64,000 bases of DNA, from contig NZ_JABXOF010000005.1 in NCBI RefSeq assembly GCF_013375155.1, positions 248,001-312,000 of the forward strand, given 5' to 3'. Each line of letters opens with the position of its first letter. The stretch's first letter is position 1. Shown here piece by piece: positions 25,225 through 34,945 of the stretch. The translations under genes and the position numbers were made by a program. This DNA comes from Serratia ureilytica. Lineage in GTDB: Bacteria; Pseudomonadota; Gammaproteobacteria; Enterobacterales; Enterobacteriaceae. Under the pieces are notes generated by a model. It was given only the letters and a program-made list of their open reading frames with translations. It was not told the origin of the DNA and did not search any database.

Positions 25225-25800
25225 CTAACGCTGGATCAGCGGTTGAACTTTATTATCGATAGCTTCCCGGGCGCGGAAAATACGCGAACGTACGGTTCCG
25301 ACCGGGCAATCCATGATGGCGGCTATCTCTTCGTAGCTTAGACCATCCAACTCCCGCAGGGTAATCGCCATGCGAAGATCCTCAGGGAGAGACTCAATGG
25401 TACGGAAAACTATCTGTCTCAGCTCTTCTGACAACATTAAGTTCTCAGGGTTCGAAATTTCTTTCAGTGCGCCCGCACTTTCGTAATTTTCCGCATCGTT
25501 GGCGTCCACATCACTGGATGGCGGACGGCGCCCCTGAGCAACCAGATAATTCTTTGCCGTGTTCACGGCGATTCGATACAACCAGGTATAAAAAGCGCTG
25601 TCGCCACGGAACGATTCCAGTGCGCGATAGGCCTTGATAAACGACTCCTGCACCACATCGGGCACATCGCCCTGCGGCACATAGCGGGAAACGAGACTCG
25701 CCACCTTATGCTGATAGCGCACTACCAGTAGGTTAAACGATTTCTGGTCGCCCTTTTGGACCCGCTCAACCAGAACTTGATCCGTTAACTGCTCGCTCAT
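25225..25800 (-). CDS. rpoE: RNA polymerase sigmaE factor
   Basis: 191 residues from ATG 25798-25800, identical in length to E. coli. Region 2 contains DVVQESFIKAYRALESFRGDSAFYTWLYRIAVNTAKNY-type sequence, and region 4 contains GLSYEEIAAIMDCPVGTVRSRIFRAREAID. It directs the extracytoplasmic stress response, including bamE, rseABC and its own operon. The upstream leader frame rseD overlaps the start by 35 nt, so translation is probably coupled. Confidence 0.98.
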   Translation of the reverse strand: MSEQLTDQVLVERVQKGDQKSFNLLVVRYQHKVASLVSRYVPQGDVPDVVQESFIKAYRALESFRGDSAFYTWLYRIAVNTAKNYLVAQGRRPPSSDVDANDAENYESAGALKEISNPENLMLSEELRQIVFRTIESLPEDLRMAITLRELDGLSYEEIAAIMDCPVGTVRSRIFRAREAIDNKVQPLIQR

Positions 25801-25921
25801 CCGAGGTAAACTCTCCCCAAATCCGTCTCCACGCGTAAAATTGTACTGCCAGCCATACATTATTTTCCTGAGCAAGCACTCGCTTGGAGTTCATATAGAA
25901 CACGAAGTTCCATATCGCCAT
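25766..25921 (-). CDS. rseD: rpoE leader peptide RseD
   Basis: A 51-codon frame starting MAIWNFVFYMNSKRVLAQ and ending DERAVNGSSSG, exactly the 51 residues given for the rpoE leader peptide RseD of E. coli. It overlaps the rpoE start in another frame, as in E. coli, where its translation is coupled to rpoE. An upstream ATG could extend it to 78 codons, but the 51-codon version matches the known gene. It contains no recognised domain and is likely cis-acting. Confidence 0.75.
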   Translation of the reverse strand: MAIWNFVFYMNSKRVLAQENNVWLAVQFYAWRRIWGEFTSDERAVNGSSSG

Positions 25922-25960
25922 TGTTTTTTCTGTTGATGTCACCCTATCCGTGGCTTTTGC

Positions 25961-25988
25961 CCGGACAGTTAGGCTAACATGAAATTCA
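25961..25988 (-). promoter_or_regulatory. Candidate sigmaE promoter of rseD-rpoE
   Basis: The minus strand reads TGAATTT-N15-GTCCGG, resembling the sigmaE pattern GGAACTT-N15-GTCnnA, about 40 bp upstream of rseD. The GTC core and 15-base spacing are right but the -35 element is imperfect, so this is tentative. Autoregulation by sigmaE is known in E. coli. Confidence 0.4.
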
Positions 25989-26014
25989 CTCTTCTTCTGC
26001 ACACATCATACGTT

Positions 26015-27616
26015 ATGCAACCATCATCTGAACATGTTAGCGATGTACTGATCGTCGGCAGCGGCGCTGCGGGCCTGTCACTGGCGCTGCGCCTGGCGCA
26101 GCATTGCAAGGTTACCGTTCTCAGCAAGGGGCCGCTCAGCGAGGGGGCCACCTTTTACGCCCAAGGCGGGATCGCCGCGGTGTTCGATGAGACGGACAGC
26201 ATTGCCTCACACGTTGATGACACTTTGATTGCCGGCGCCGGCCTGTGCGACAAAGAGGCCGTCGAATTCATCGCCGGCAACGCGCGCCACTGCGTGCAGT
26301 GGCTGATCGATCAGGGTGTGCTGTTCGACACCGAGGTCAACGCGCAGGGCGAGGCGCATTATCACCTCACGCGCGAAGGCGGCCACAGCCATCGCCGCAT
26401 CCTGCACGCCGCGGACGCTACCGGTAAGGAAGTAGAGACCACGCTGGTGGGGAAAGCAAGCGCTCACCCCAATATTTGCGTGATGGAACGCCGCAACGCG
26501 GTTGACCTTATTACCTCGAACAAAATCGGCCTGCCGGGCACCCGCCGAGTCGTGGGCGCTTACGTCTGGAACCGCGAGCTCGAGCGGGTGGAAACCTACC
26601 GCGCCAAAACGGTGGTGCTGGCCACCGGCGGCGCGGCCAAGGTATACCAATACACCACCAACCCGGACATCTCCTCCGGCGACGGCATCGCCATGGCCTG
26701 GCGCGCCGGCTGCCGGGTCGCCAACCTGGAGTTCAACCAGTTCCACCCGACCTGCCTGTTCCACCCACAGGCGCGCAACTTCCTGCTGACCGAAGCGCTG
26801 CGCGGCGAAGGGGCTTACCTGAAGCGCCCGGACGGCAGCCGCTTTATGCCCGATTTCGACCCGCGTGGCGAACTGGCCCCGCGCGATATCGTCGCCCGCG
26901 CCATCGACCATGAAATGAAGCGCCTGGGCGCCGACTGCATGTACCTGGATATCAGCCACAAGCCGGCGGAGTTCATCACCCAGCATTTCCCGATGATCCA
27001 CGAAAAGCTGCTGACGCTGGGCTTCGATCTGACTCGGCAACCGATCCCCATCGTCCCGGCGGCGCACTACACCTGCGGCGGCGTGATGGTCGATCAGCAC
27101 GGCCGCACCGATCTCGACGGGCTGTACGCCATCGGCGAGGTCAGCTACACCGGCCTGCACGGCGCCAATCGCATGGCGTCGAACTCGCTGCTGGAGTGCC
27201 TGGTTTACGGTTGGTCGGCGGCGGAAGACATTCTGCAGCGCCTGCCGTTCATCCAGCAGGCCAAACAGGTGCCGCACTGGGATGAAAGCCGGGTGGACGA
27301 TGCGGACGAACGGGTGGTGATTCAACACAACTGGCACGAGCTGCGGCTGTTCATGTGGGATTACGTCGGCATCGTGCGCACCACCAAGCGCCTTGAGCGC
27401 GCCCTGCGCCGCATCAACACGCTGCAGGCGGAAATCGACGAGTACTACGCGCACTTCCGCATCTCCAACAACCTGCTGGAGCTGCGCAATCTGGTGCAGG
27501 TGGCCGAGCTTATCGTGCGCAGCGCCATGGCGCGCAAAGAGAGCCGCGGCCTGCACTACACGCTGGACTACCCGGATTTGCTGCCGGAAGCGCTGCCGAC
27601 CATTTTGCAACCTTAA
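26015..27616 (+). CDS. nadB: L-aspartate oxidase NadB
   Basis: 533 residues from the ATG giving [20 protein letters not shown], which matches the family start. Twelve extra upstream codons have no homology. The FAD-binding [14 protein letters not shown], the substrate region [21 protein letters not shown] and the flavoprotein motif [20 protein letters not shown] are intact. It oxidises aspartate to iminoaspartate for NAD synthesis. It is divergent from the rpoE operon and ends at a strong terminator. Confidence 0.97.
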   Translation: MQPSSEHVSDVLIVGSGAAGLSLALRLAQHCKVTVLSKGPLSEGATFYAQGGIAAVFDETDSIASHVDDTLIAGAGLCDKEAVEFIAGNARHCVQWLIDQGVLFDTEVNAQGEAHYHLTREGGHSHRRILHAADATGKEVETTLVGKASAHPNICVMERRNAVDLITSNKIGLPGTRRVVGAYVWNRELERVETYRAKTVVLATGGAAKVYQYTTNPDISSGDGIAMAWRAGCRVANLEFNQFHPTCLFHPQARNFLLTEALRGEGAYLKRPDGSRFMPDFDPRGELAPRDIVARAIDHEMKRLGADCMYLDISHKPAEFITQHFPMIHEKLLTLGFDLTRQPIPIVPAAHYTCGGVMVDQHGRTDLDGLYAIGEVSYTGLHGANRMASNSLLECLVYGWSAAEDILQRLPFIQQAKQVPHWDESRVDDADERVVIQHNWHELRLFMWDYVGIVRTTKRLERALRRINTLQAEIDEYYAHFRISNNLLELRNLVQVAELIVRSAMARKESRGLHYTLDYPDLLPEALPTILQP

Positions 27617-27626
27617 ACTCTGCGAC

Positions 27627-27654
27627 AGGGCGCCTTATCGGCGCCCTTTTCTTT
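27627..27654 (+). terminator. nadB terminator
   Basis: AGGGCGCC, a five-base loop and GGCGCCCT, then TTTCTTTT: an intrinsic terminator just before the convergent trmN stop. Confidence 0.88.
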
Positions 27655-28401
27655 TCAGTAGAACAGGTAGAAGTCGGTGATCAACCGGCGGAAATCGTCG
27701 GTATAGCTGCCGTCGGCCTGTTTGATCGCCAGCGCCTGCTCCCGCAGCGGCGTTTCCCGCCGCGTCAGCGCCAGCAACATCCGGTGCAGCGGCGTATCGG
27801 CCCGATCGCTGACGTTCACTTTCGCCGCCGTGTGCCAACCGCTTTGCTGCGCCAGGCGTTCGAATTCGGCGCCGATGTCGTGCGGCAGCACCACGCAGAA
27901 CGTGCCCTGCGCGGCCAACAGCTGCGCGGCGCAGGCCAACAGCGCCTCGTGCGTCAGGGTTTCGGTGTAGCGCGCGTTGTGGCGCGCCTGATCGCGGCAG
28001 GCCACCGCCGGCTCAAAATAAGGCGGATTGCTGACGATCAGATCATACTCAGCGGCATGCTGCTGCGCATAATGGTGAATATCCTGCGCATGCACGCGGA
28101 TGCGCTGCGGCCACGGCGATTCCGCCGCGTTTTCGCGCGCCTGGCCGGCGGCGGCTTCATCCAGCTCCACCGCGTCGATGGTCACTTCGTCGCCGCTGCG
28201 CTGCGCCAGCATCAGCGCGATCAGCCCGCTGCCGCTGCCGATGTCCAGCACCCGGCGCGCCTGCCCCAGCGGCGCCCAGGCGCCGAGCAGCACCCCGTCG
28301 GTGCCCACTTTCATGGCGCAACGATCGTGGGCGACAAAGAATTGTTTAAAGGTAAAACCCCCGCGGCGCGGGGTAAAATCGGCTTTCGATCGCTTGCTCA
28401 C
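27655..28401 (-). CDS. trmN: tRNA1(Val) A37 N6-methyltransferase TrmN (YfiC)
   Basis: 248 residues if started at the GTG at 28399-28401, which has AGGTGG six bases upstream. An ATG at 28434 would add 11 residues but has no ribosome-binding site. The Class I methyltransferase core has motif I (LDIGSGSGLIALMLAQR) and the amino-methyltransferase motif NPPYF in LIVSNPPYF. The N terminus GGFTFKQFFVAHDRCAMKVGT is diagnostic of TrmN. It methylates A37 of tRNA1(Val). It is divergent from srmB, as in E. coli. Confidence 0.93.
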   Translation of the reverse strand: MSKRSKADFTPRRGGFTFKQFFVAHDRCAMKVGTDGVLLGAWAPLGQARRVLDIGSGSGLIALMLAQRSGDEVTIDAVELDEAAAGQARENAAESPWPQRIRVHAQDIHHYAQQHAAEYDLIVSNPPYFEPAVACRDQARHNARYTETLTHEALLACAAQLLAAQGTFCVVLPHDIGAEFERLAQQSGWHTAAKVNVSDRADTPLHRMLLALTRRETPLREQALAIKQADGSYTDDFRRLITDFYLFY

Positions 28402-28533
28402 ACTCACCACCTGGCTATAAAACTGGCGTAGCATAAGGCAATCTGATCGGCGGGAAAAGAGCGGCTTTCCGCTTAAATAGGTGAAGATCGCGGCCAACCC
28501 GTCTATAATCGGCGCCCCAAGTAGAGGTAGACC

Positions 28534-29856
28534 ATGACAGCAACCACTTTTTCCGAACTCGAACTCGATGATCGCCTGATCGACGCGCTGCGCGACAAAG
28601 GCTACGATCGCCCCACCGCCATTCAGGCCGCTGCGATCCCGCCGGCGATGGACGGGCGCGACGTCTTAGGTTCGGCTCCGACCGGCACCGGCAAAACCGC
28701 CGCCTTCCTGCTGCCCGTGTTGCAGCACCTGCTGGACTTTCCACGCAAGAAATCCGGCCCGCCGCGCGTGCTGATCCTGACGCCAACGCGTGAACTGGCG
28801 ATGCAGGTCGCCGATCAGGCGCGTGAATTGGCTGCTCATACCTCGCTGGATATCGCCACCATCACCGGCGGCGTCGCTTACATGAACCACGCGGAAGTGT
28901 TCAGCGAAAACCAGGACGTGGTGGTCGCCACCACCGGCCGCTTGCTGCAATACATTAAAGAAGAGAACTTCGACTGCCGCGCGGTGGAAACCCTGATCCT
29001 CGACGAAGCCGACCGCATGCTCGACATGGGCTTCGCGCAGGACATCGAAACCATCTCCGCCGAAACCCGCTGGCGCAACCAGACGCTGCTGTTCTCCGCC
29101 ACGCTGGAAGGCGAAGCGATCCGCGAATTCGCCGAGCGCATCCTGAAAGAGCCGGTGGAAGTGGAAGCCGATCCGTCGCGCCGCGAACGCAAAAAGATCC
29201 TGCAATGGTACTATCGCGCCGATGACGTGCAGCACAAAACCGCGCTGCTGATCCACCTGCTGAAGCAGCCGGACGTGCAGAAATCGGTGATCTTCGTGCG
29301 CAAGCGCGAGCGCGTGCATGAGCTGGCCACCTGGCTGCGCGAAGCGGGCATCAACACCTGCTATCTCGAAGGCGAAATGGTGCAGGCCAAACGCAACGAA
29401 GCGGTCAAACGCATGATGGATGGCCGGGTTAACGTGCTGGTGGCCACCGACGTTGCCGCGCGCGGCCTGGATATCCTCGATATCACCCACGTGTTCAACT
29501 TCGACATGCCGCGCACTGCGGATACCTACCTGCACCGCATCGGCCGTACCGGCCGCGCCGGGCGCAAAGGCACTGCCATTTCGCTGGTGGAAGCGCACGA
29601 CCATCTGCTGCTGGGCAAAGTGGGCCGTTACCTGAACGAGCCGCTGAAAGCGCGCGTGATCGACGAACTGCGGCCGAAAACCAAGGTGCCGAACGAGAAG
29701 AGCAACGGTAAACCGTCGAAGAAAGTGCTGGCCAAGCGCGCGGAAGACAAGGCGAAGAACAAAGAAAAGGCCAAGGTGAAAGTGCGCCATCGCGACGCCA
29801 AAAACGTCGGCAAACGCCGTCAGGCGAAGGCCAAACCGGCCGGCGACGCGCAATAA
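28534..29856 (+). CDS. srmB: DEAD-box RNA helicase SrmB
   Basis: 440 residues. The Q motif lies in KGYDRPTAIQAAAIPPA, Walker A is APTGTGKTAAF, DEAD motif is LILDEADRMLD, and motif VI is HRIGRTGRAGRKG. A Lys-rich tail (KVLAKRAEDKAKNKEKAKVK) follows, as in SrmB, which binds early 50S precursors. It ends at a strong terminator before phlB. Confidence 0.97.
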   Translation: MTATTFSELELDDRLIDALRDKGYDRPTAIQAAAIPPAMDGRDVLGSAPTGTGKTAAFLLPVLQHLLDFPRKKSGPPRVLILTPTRELAMQVADQARELAAHTSLDIATITGGVAYMNHAEVFSENQDVVVATTGRLLQYIKEENFDCRAVETLILDEADRMLDMGFAQDIETISAETRWRNQTLLFSATLEGEAIREFAERILKEPVEVEADPSRRERKKILQWYYRADDVQHKTALLIHLLKQPDVQKSVIFVRKRERVHELATWLREAGINTCYLEGEMVQAKRNEAVKRMMDGRVNVLVATDVAARGLDILDITHVFNFDMPRTADTYLHRIGRTGRAGRKGTAISLVEAHDHLLLGKVGRYLNEPLKARVIDELRPKTKVPNEKSNGKPSKKVLAKRAEDKAKNKEKAKVKVRHRDAKNVGKRRQAKAKPAGDAQ

Positions 29857-29871
29857 CCGCCGCTGCCTAAG

Positions 29872-29902
29872 AAAAAACCGCCTGTACAGGCGGTTTTTTT
29901 AT
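29872..29902. terminator. Terminator between srmB and phlB
   Basis: AAAAAACCGCCTG, a short loop and CAGGCGGTTTTTTT: a strong symmetrical terminator that can act in both directions. Confidence 0.9.
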
Positions 29903-29908
29903 GGGCGT

Positions 29909-30664
29909 TTACTGCTGCGCGTAATGCGTGGCCAGGCGGCGCCCCTGCAGCCATTTATCCAGCTCGCGGAACTGCGCCTTCAGCTCGTCATTCTGCAAAT
30001 GCGCCGGCGTTTGCGAGAAGTAAAACTGGAACGCATAACCCTGCTGATTGCGCGCCCGGGCATCGGCACCGGCCTGCAACAGCAACAGCGCTAGGTGCGG
30101 CGCGTTGATCTTCGCCGCCAGATGCAGCGGGGTATCCCCCAGCCGATCGCTCAACGTGGTGTCCGCCCCGGCCGCCAGCAGCAGCCGCAACTGCTCCTCA
30201 CGCCCGGCCAGCACCGCCGCCGCGAGCGGCGTGGCGCCGGTAACGGCATTGCGCACGTTCACCGGCGCCCCTTCGGTCAGCAACAACCGCAGATACTGTG
30301 CGTCTTGCAACATCGCCGCGGTGTGCAGCGCGCTGTTGCCGTCCAGCCCCGCCGTCGCCGGGTCGGCACCGAGCTCCAGCAACGTCTGCACGCTGGCCGG
30401 CTGTTGCGAAAGCACCGCCCACTGCAACAGCGTGACCTGCCGATCGCCCCGTTCGCGCAAGCGATCCTGCGTGGCCTGCGCACCGATGCCCTGCGTATCG
30501 CCGCGCGCCACCGCCTGAGCCAGCGCCTGGTTGCTGCGGCCGTCAAACGGTGAAATCTCCTGCCCCATCTGTTGCTCCTTAGCCATCATCAGTAAACCGG
30601 TCACCGCGACCAGCGCCAGTAAGGCTATCGCCAGCGCCCGCCGCAAGCGACCCCCTTCAGGCAT
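29909..30664 (-). CDS. phlB: PhlB, ankyrin-repeat accessory protein of phospholipase A1
   Basis: 251 residues. A single N-terminal membrane helix (ALAIALLALVAVTGLLMM) is followed by ankyrin repeats from about residue 75 to 215 (for example GNSALHTAAMLQDAQYLRLL, GATPLAAAVLAGREEQLRLL, DTPLHLAAKINAPHLALLLL). It overlaps phlA by 8 nt and is translationally coupled to it. In Serratia the protein encoded after phlA is reported to modulate the phospholipase, possibly as a protective partner; the membrane anchor here would place the repeats in the periplasm (inference). Confidence 0.85.
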   Translation of the reverse strand: MPEGGRLRRALAIALLALVAVTGLLMMAKEQQMGQEISPFDGRSNQALAQAVARGDTQGIGAQATQDRLRERGDRQVTLLQWAVLSQQPASVQTLLELGADPATAGLDGNSALHTAAMLQDAQYLRLLLTEGAPVNVRNAVTGATPLAAAVLAGREEQLRLLLAAGADTTLSDRLGDTPLHLAAKINAPHLALLLLQAGADARARNQQGYAFQFYFSQTPAHLQNDELKAQFRELDKWLQGRRLATHYAQQ

Positions 30665-31616
30665 TGGCCTTCGCCTCCCACGGCTTTTGTTCCGCCATCG
30701 AGCTTATCACCTTGTCGATGCCGTGCGCCGTCAGGCTGCGATCCAGATGCTTGCTCGGCCGCCAGTCATCGATGCCGGTCAGGGTATCGTTGTTGGCCAG
30801 GGTAATGTTGTGGCCGATGGCGTCCGGGATCAGCGAAGTCGATTCCTGGGTGCTGGTCAGCATGTCATATTGCTCGCTGTAACGGCGAATGCCGCCGGCT
30901 TCGGCGTCTTTCTTCGCCGCCGCCGGATCGATCCCCAGGCGATTCAGGGTGTAATCCGACACCCCGGCCGCATTGAAGGTGACCGCGACGGTGCCGGTCG
31001 CCAGCGCCGCCGTGGCCGCCAGACCGCCGCCGAGCGAATGACCGGCGATCACCAGCGCATCGCCGAAGGCCGCCTTGGCGCTTTTGGCGGCGGCAACCGC
31101 CTGATTGTACTGCACATCGTCATACCCCGTCGCCTGCCGCACGTTGCTCAGCCAGTCGCGCCAGTCGTTGGTGCCGGCGAACGCCAACACATACTGCTTG
31201 TCGTTGCTGTAAATCCCGGCCTGGAAACCGCTGCCCGCGTCGTGCAGGCTGGCGGGATCGATACCGAAACCGAGCAGCGCGCTGTCGCTCAGACGGTTGA
31301 ACCCGGCGGCGCCCTGGCCGTTCAGCGAGTAAACGTCCTTGGCCAACAGCGCCAACGCATAATCGCCTTCCTGAGATTGTTGTCCCCGGGTCACGCCCGG
31401 CGCAACCGCCGTCGGCGCCGCCGCGGAGATATCGCCGACCAGCGTATTCAACAGGTTCTGCGCGTTCAGCGTATTCTGAGAAGGGGTGGCCACCGGCGCC
31501 GGATTTGCCGGCGCGGCCGCAGGCTGCGATGCCGTCGCCGTTTCGGCAGCGGCGCGAGGTGTAGGGATCGCGGCCACCGGGGATACTGCAGAGGTAAAAC
31601 TTAAAGGCATACTCAT
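30657..31616 (-). CDS. phlA: Phospholipase A1 PhlA
   Basis: 319 residues from MSMPLSFTSAVSPVAAIPT, the known PhlA length and start; a longer frame adds 12 unsupported codons. The lipase nucleophile elbow GHSLGGG lies in ALVIAGHSLGGGLAATAAL, with YVLAFAGTNDWRDW before it (oxyanion region). There is no classical signal peptide. The Ala/Pro-rich first 70 residues instead suit export by the flagellar type III machinery, which is the route established for the Serratia and Yersinia homologues. It hydrolyses the sn-1 ester of phospholipids and contributes to haemolysis. First gene of phlA-phlB. Confidence 0.9.
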   Translation of the reverse strand: MSMPLSFTSAVSPVAAIPTPRAAAETATASQPAAAPANPAPVATPSQNTLNAQNLLNTLVGDISAAAPTAVAPGVTRGQQSQEGDYALALLAKDVYSLNGQGAAGFNRLSDSALLGFGIDPASLHDAGSGFQAGIYSNDKQYVLAFAGTNDWRDWLSNVRQATGYDDVQYNQAVAAAKSAKAAFGDALVIAGHSLGGGLAATAALATGTVAVTFNAAGVSDYTLNRLGIDPAAAKKDAEAGGIRRYSEQYDMLTSTQESTSLIPDAIGHNITLANNDTLTGIDDWRPSKHLDRSLTAHGIDKVISSMAEQKPWEAKANA

Positions 31617-31757
31617 GCCGACTCCTTGTCGATAGACTTTTTTATTTAGCACCTGAATAGGTGCTGATTTAGCTATCGGCAGGTCGGATGAGTTCTGTAT
31701 CAGGAATGCTTATCTTTGTGCAGAATGTGATCCGCCTTCAGTTTTCGGCTATCAAGC

Positions 31758-31785
31758 ACAAAAAAGGGAGCCGAAGCTCCCTGAT
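31758..31785 (-). terminator. grcA terminator
   Basis: The minus strand reads AGGGAGC, TTCG loop, GCTCCCT and then T-run: a classic tetraloop terminator 15 nt past the grcA stop. Confidence 0.92.
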
Positions 31786-31800
31786 TGACTGCGCCGCCGA

Positions 31801-32184
31801 TTACAGGCTTTCGGTAAAGGTGCGGGCGATAACGTCGCGCTGCTGTTCCGGCGTCAGGGAATTGAAACGCACCGCATAGCCGGACACGCGGATGGTCAGC
31901 TGCGGGTATTTTTCCGGATGCTTGACCGCGTCTTCCAGGGTTTCGCGACGCAGCACGTTGACGTTGAGGTGCTGGCCGCCTTCCACGCGCACGGTCGGCT
32001 GCATTTCCAGCGGCACTTCACGGTATTCGATCTGGCCCAGATCGCTGACCGCGACAACCTGATCTTCCGCGTAGTTGGCCTTGGCGCACACGCAGCGAGC
32101 TTCCGCTTTTTCATCGTCCAGCAGCCAGAAAGAATTCACCAGCGCCTGGTCGTTCGCTTTGGTAATTTGAATACCGGTAATCAT
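31801..32184 (-). CDS. grcA: Autonomous glycyl radical cofactor GrcA (YfiD)
   Basis: 127 residues from ATG 32182-32184, the E. coli length. The C-terminal glycyl radical loop [29 protein letters not shown]-type segment is intact, with Gly in the SGYAV motif. It replaces the damaged end of pyruvate formate-lyase after oxygen exposure. Two FNR-like sites upstream suggest anaerobic induction. Confidence 0.97.
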   Translation of the reverse strand: MITGIQITKANDQALVNSFWLLDDEKAEARCVCAKANYAEDQVVAVSDLGQIEYREVPLEMQPTVRVEGGQHLNVNVLRRETLEDAVKHPEKYPQLTIRVSGYAVRFNSLTPEQQRDVIARTFTESL

Positions 32185-32280
32185 TATGTTGCCTCCGTAC
32201 AAGGGCGTAAAAATTCACATCGTGAGAAAACCCAATTCTGGTTTCGGCCATTTGGTAAAACCATTGTTGTCTTGTTGTTC

Positions 32281-32375
32281 TGTATACCAGCCTGACCGGG
32301 CCAGTTCTTTGATTAAAGTCAATTTTTACCGGGTAGGCACAGGGCGTGAAGGGGCAAATTTATGTTTTATATCAA
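32281..32375 (-). promoter_or_regulatory. grcA promoter with two FNR sites 53 bp apart
   Basis: Site I at 32309-32322 reads TTGATTAAAGTCAA (nine of ten consensus positions of TTGAT-N4-ATCAA). Site II at 32362-32375 reads ATGTTTTATATCAA (eight of ten). Their centres, 32315.5 and 32368.5, are 53 bp apart, the spacing known for E. coli yfiD (-40.5 and -93.5). A -10 hexamer TATACA lies at 32281-32286 on the minus strand. The rest of the roughly 345-nt gap to ung holds no gene. Confidence 0.75.
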
Positions 32376-32530
32376 TTTTCCCACTGCGGCAAAAACCAAT
32401 TATTTTTGTAAATTTTCAAAAATAATTGCATAAGGCACGGCGGCGAGAAATGAAAAGCGGGTTTCGCTGCGCGTGCTGAAACGGTAAGCTATAGCCCATG
32501 AATTGCTAAAGAAAACAAAGGAGAGCGTTT

Positions 32531-33214
32531 ATGGCCACCTCCCTCACCTGGCATGACGTGATCGGCAAAGAGAAAGAGCAGCCCTATTTTGTTGAAACGC
32601 TCGCCTTTGTTGCCGCTGAGCGCCAGGCCGGTAAGACCATTTATCCACCGCAGAAGGACGTGTTCAACGCTTTCCGCTATACCGAGCTGGCGGACGTCAA
32701 GGTCGTCATCCTCGGCCAGGATCCGTATCACGGCCCCAATCAGGCGCACGGCCTCTCTTTCTCGGTGCGCCCCGGCGTGCCGGCGCCGCCGTCGCTGGTG
32801 AACATGTATAAAGAGCTGGCGACCGACATTCCCGGTTTCGAGCGCCCGGATCACGGCTACCTGCAAAGCTGGGCCGAACAGGGGGTGCTGCTGCTCAACA
32901 CCGTGCTGACGGTGGAAGGCGGCCGCGCGCACTCGCACGCCAACCTGGGCTGGGAAACCTTTACCGATAAGGTGATTGCCGCCCTGAACGAGAACCGCGA
33001 AGGCGTGGTGTTCCTGCTGTGGGGCTCGCACGCGCAGAAGAAAGGCAACTTTATCGACCGCAACCGCCACCATGTGCTGAAAGCGCCGCACCCGTCGCCG
33101 CTCTCCGCGCACCGCGGTTTCCTCGGCTGCCGCCACTTCTCGCAGGCCAATCAGCTGCTGGAGCAGCAAGGGCTCACGCCGATCGACTGGATGCCGCGCC
33201 TGCCGCAGGCGTAG
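32531..33214 (+). CDS. ung: Uracil-DNA glycosylase
   Basis: 227 residues. The catalytic Asp lies in [22 protein letters not shown] and the leucine-loop motif is [18 protein letters not shown] and LLWGSHAQ are also conserved. It removes uracil from DNA. AAAGGAG sits just before the ATG. It is divergent from grcA and convergent with grpE. Confidence 0.98.
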   Translation: MATSLTWHDVIGKEKEQPYFVETLAFVAAERQAGKTIYPPQKDVFNAFRYTELADVKVVILGQDPYHGPNQAHGLSFSVRPGVPAPPSLVNMYKELATDIPGFERPDHGYLQSWAEQGVLLLNTVLTVEGGRAHSHANLGWETFTDKVIAALNENREGVVFLLWGSHAQKKGNFIDRNRHHVLKAPHPSPLSAHRGFLGCRHFSQANQLLEQQGLTPIDWMPRLPQA

Positions 33215-33223
33215 TCCAGAGAC

Positions 33224-33250
33224 AAAAAAGGCACCCTCGGGTGCCTTTCT
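33224..33250. terminator. Terminator between ung and grpE
   Basis: AAAGGCACC, CTCG loop, GGTGCCTTT: a nine-bp stem with A- and T-rich flanks, usable by both convergent genes. Confidence 0.88.
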
Positions 33251-33270
33251 TTATGCCGTTGCCGGGGCGA

Positions 33271-33855
33271 TTACGCCTTGGCTTTGGAGACCGCGACCAT
33301 CGCCGGACGCAGCAGGCGGCCGTTCAGCGTATAGCCTTTCTGCATCACCATCATCACGTGGTTCGGCTGGTGATCGGCGGATTCCATCATGCTCATCGCC
33401 TGATGTACTTCCGGGTTGAACGGCACGTTGACGTCGCCGACGATTTCGATGCCGTACTTGCGCACCACGTCCAGCAGCGATTTCAGCGTCAGCTCGATGC
33501 CTTCGATCATCGCGGCCAGTTCCGGATTGTTTTTATCCGCCAGATCCAGCGCGCGCTCCAGGTTGTCGATCACCGGCAGCAGATCGCCGGAGAATTTCTC
33601 CAGGGCGAACTTGTGCGCTTTCTCGACGTCCAGTTCGGCGCGGCGACGGATGTTCTCCGCTTCCGCTTTGGCGCGCAGCAGGCTGTCGCGCTCGTGCTGC
33701 TGAGCTTCCGCCAGTTGGGCTTCCAGTTCGGCGATACGCGCATCGCGCAGATCGACGCCTTCCGCCGCTTCCGGCAGCGTATCCTCGTGATGAGCGTGTT
33801 GTTCCATTTCTTCCGAGACTTGCTCGTTTGGCGTCTTCTGTTCTTTACTACTCAT
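33271..33855 (-). CDS. grpE: GrpE nucleotide exchange factor
   Basis: 194 residues. An acidic N terminus and a long coiled coil ([36 protein letters not shown]) precede the GrpE beta-domain with the C-terminal signature [18 protein letters not shown]. It releases ADP from DnaK. A near-perfect sigma32 promoter lies 42 nt upstream. Confidence 0.98.
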   Translation of the reverse strand: MSSKEQKTPNEQVSEEMEQHAHHEDTLPEAAEGVDLRDARIAELEAQLAEAQQHERDSLLRAKAEAENIRRRAELDVEKAHKFALEKFSGDLLPVIDNLERALDLADKNNPELAAMIEGIELTLKSLLDVVRKYGIEIVGDVNVPFNPEVHQAMSMMESADHQPNHVMMVMQKGYTLNGRLLRPAMVAVSKAKA

Positions 33856-33896
33856 GAATATCTCCGCGTTTTAGCATTAATCTCGCAACTTGGCTT

Positions 33897-33925
33897 ATTA
33901 TGGGGATCAAAACCGGGGTTTCAAG
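33897..33925 (-). promoter_or_regulatory. Sigma32 heat-shock promoter of grpE
   Basis: The minus strand reads CTTGAAA-N13-CCCCATAAT, essentially the sigma32 consensus with correct spacing. It explains heat induction of grpE. Confidence 0.9.
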
Positions 33926-33980
33926 TCAACCGGTCACAATGTGGGGCATAAACGGGTCCCGGTGAGGAAAATCACAACAA

Positions 33981-34859
<879 letters not shown>

Positions 34860-34879
34860 AATCTGCATCGGCCACTTTA

Positions 34880-34895
34880 CTGTATATAAAACCAG
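34880..34895. promoter_or_regulatory. LexA box 1 upstream of recN
   Basis: CTGT-ATATAAAA-CCAG, one mismatch from CTGT-N8-ACAG. First of three in a row. Confidence 0.75.
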
Positions 34896-34901
34896 TTTAT
34901 A

Positions 34902-34917
34902 CTGTATGAAACTACAG
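34902..34917. promoter_or_regulatory. LexA box 2 upstream of recN
   Basis: CTGT-ATGAAACT-ACAG, a perfect LexA core, 22 bp from box 1. Confidence 0.88.
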
Positions 34918-34919
34918 TT

Positions 34920-34935
34920 ATGTGTTTATACACAG
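34920..34935. promoter_or_regulatory. LexA box 3, next to the recN ribosome-binding site
   Basis: ATGT-GTTTATAC-ACAG, one mismatch from the core, 18 bp from box 2 and immediately before the AGGAAGG ribosome-binding site. Tight SOS repression is expected. Confidence 0.72.
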
Positions 34936-34945
34936 GAAGGTTCCC

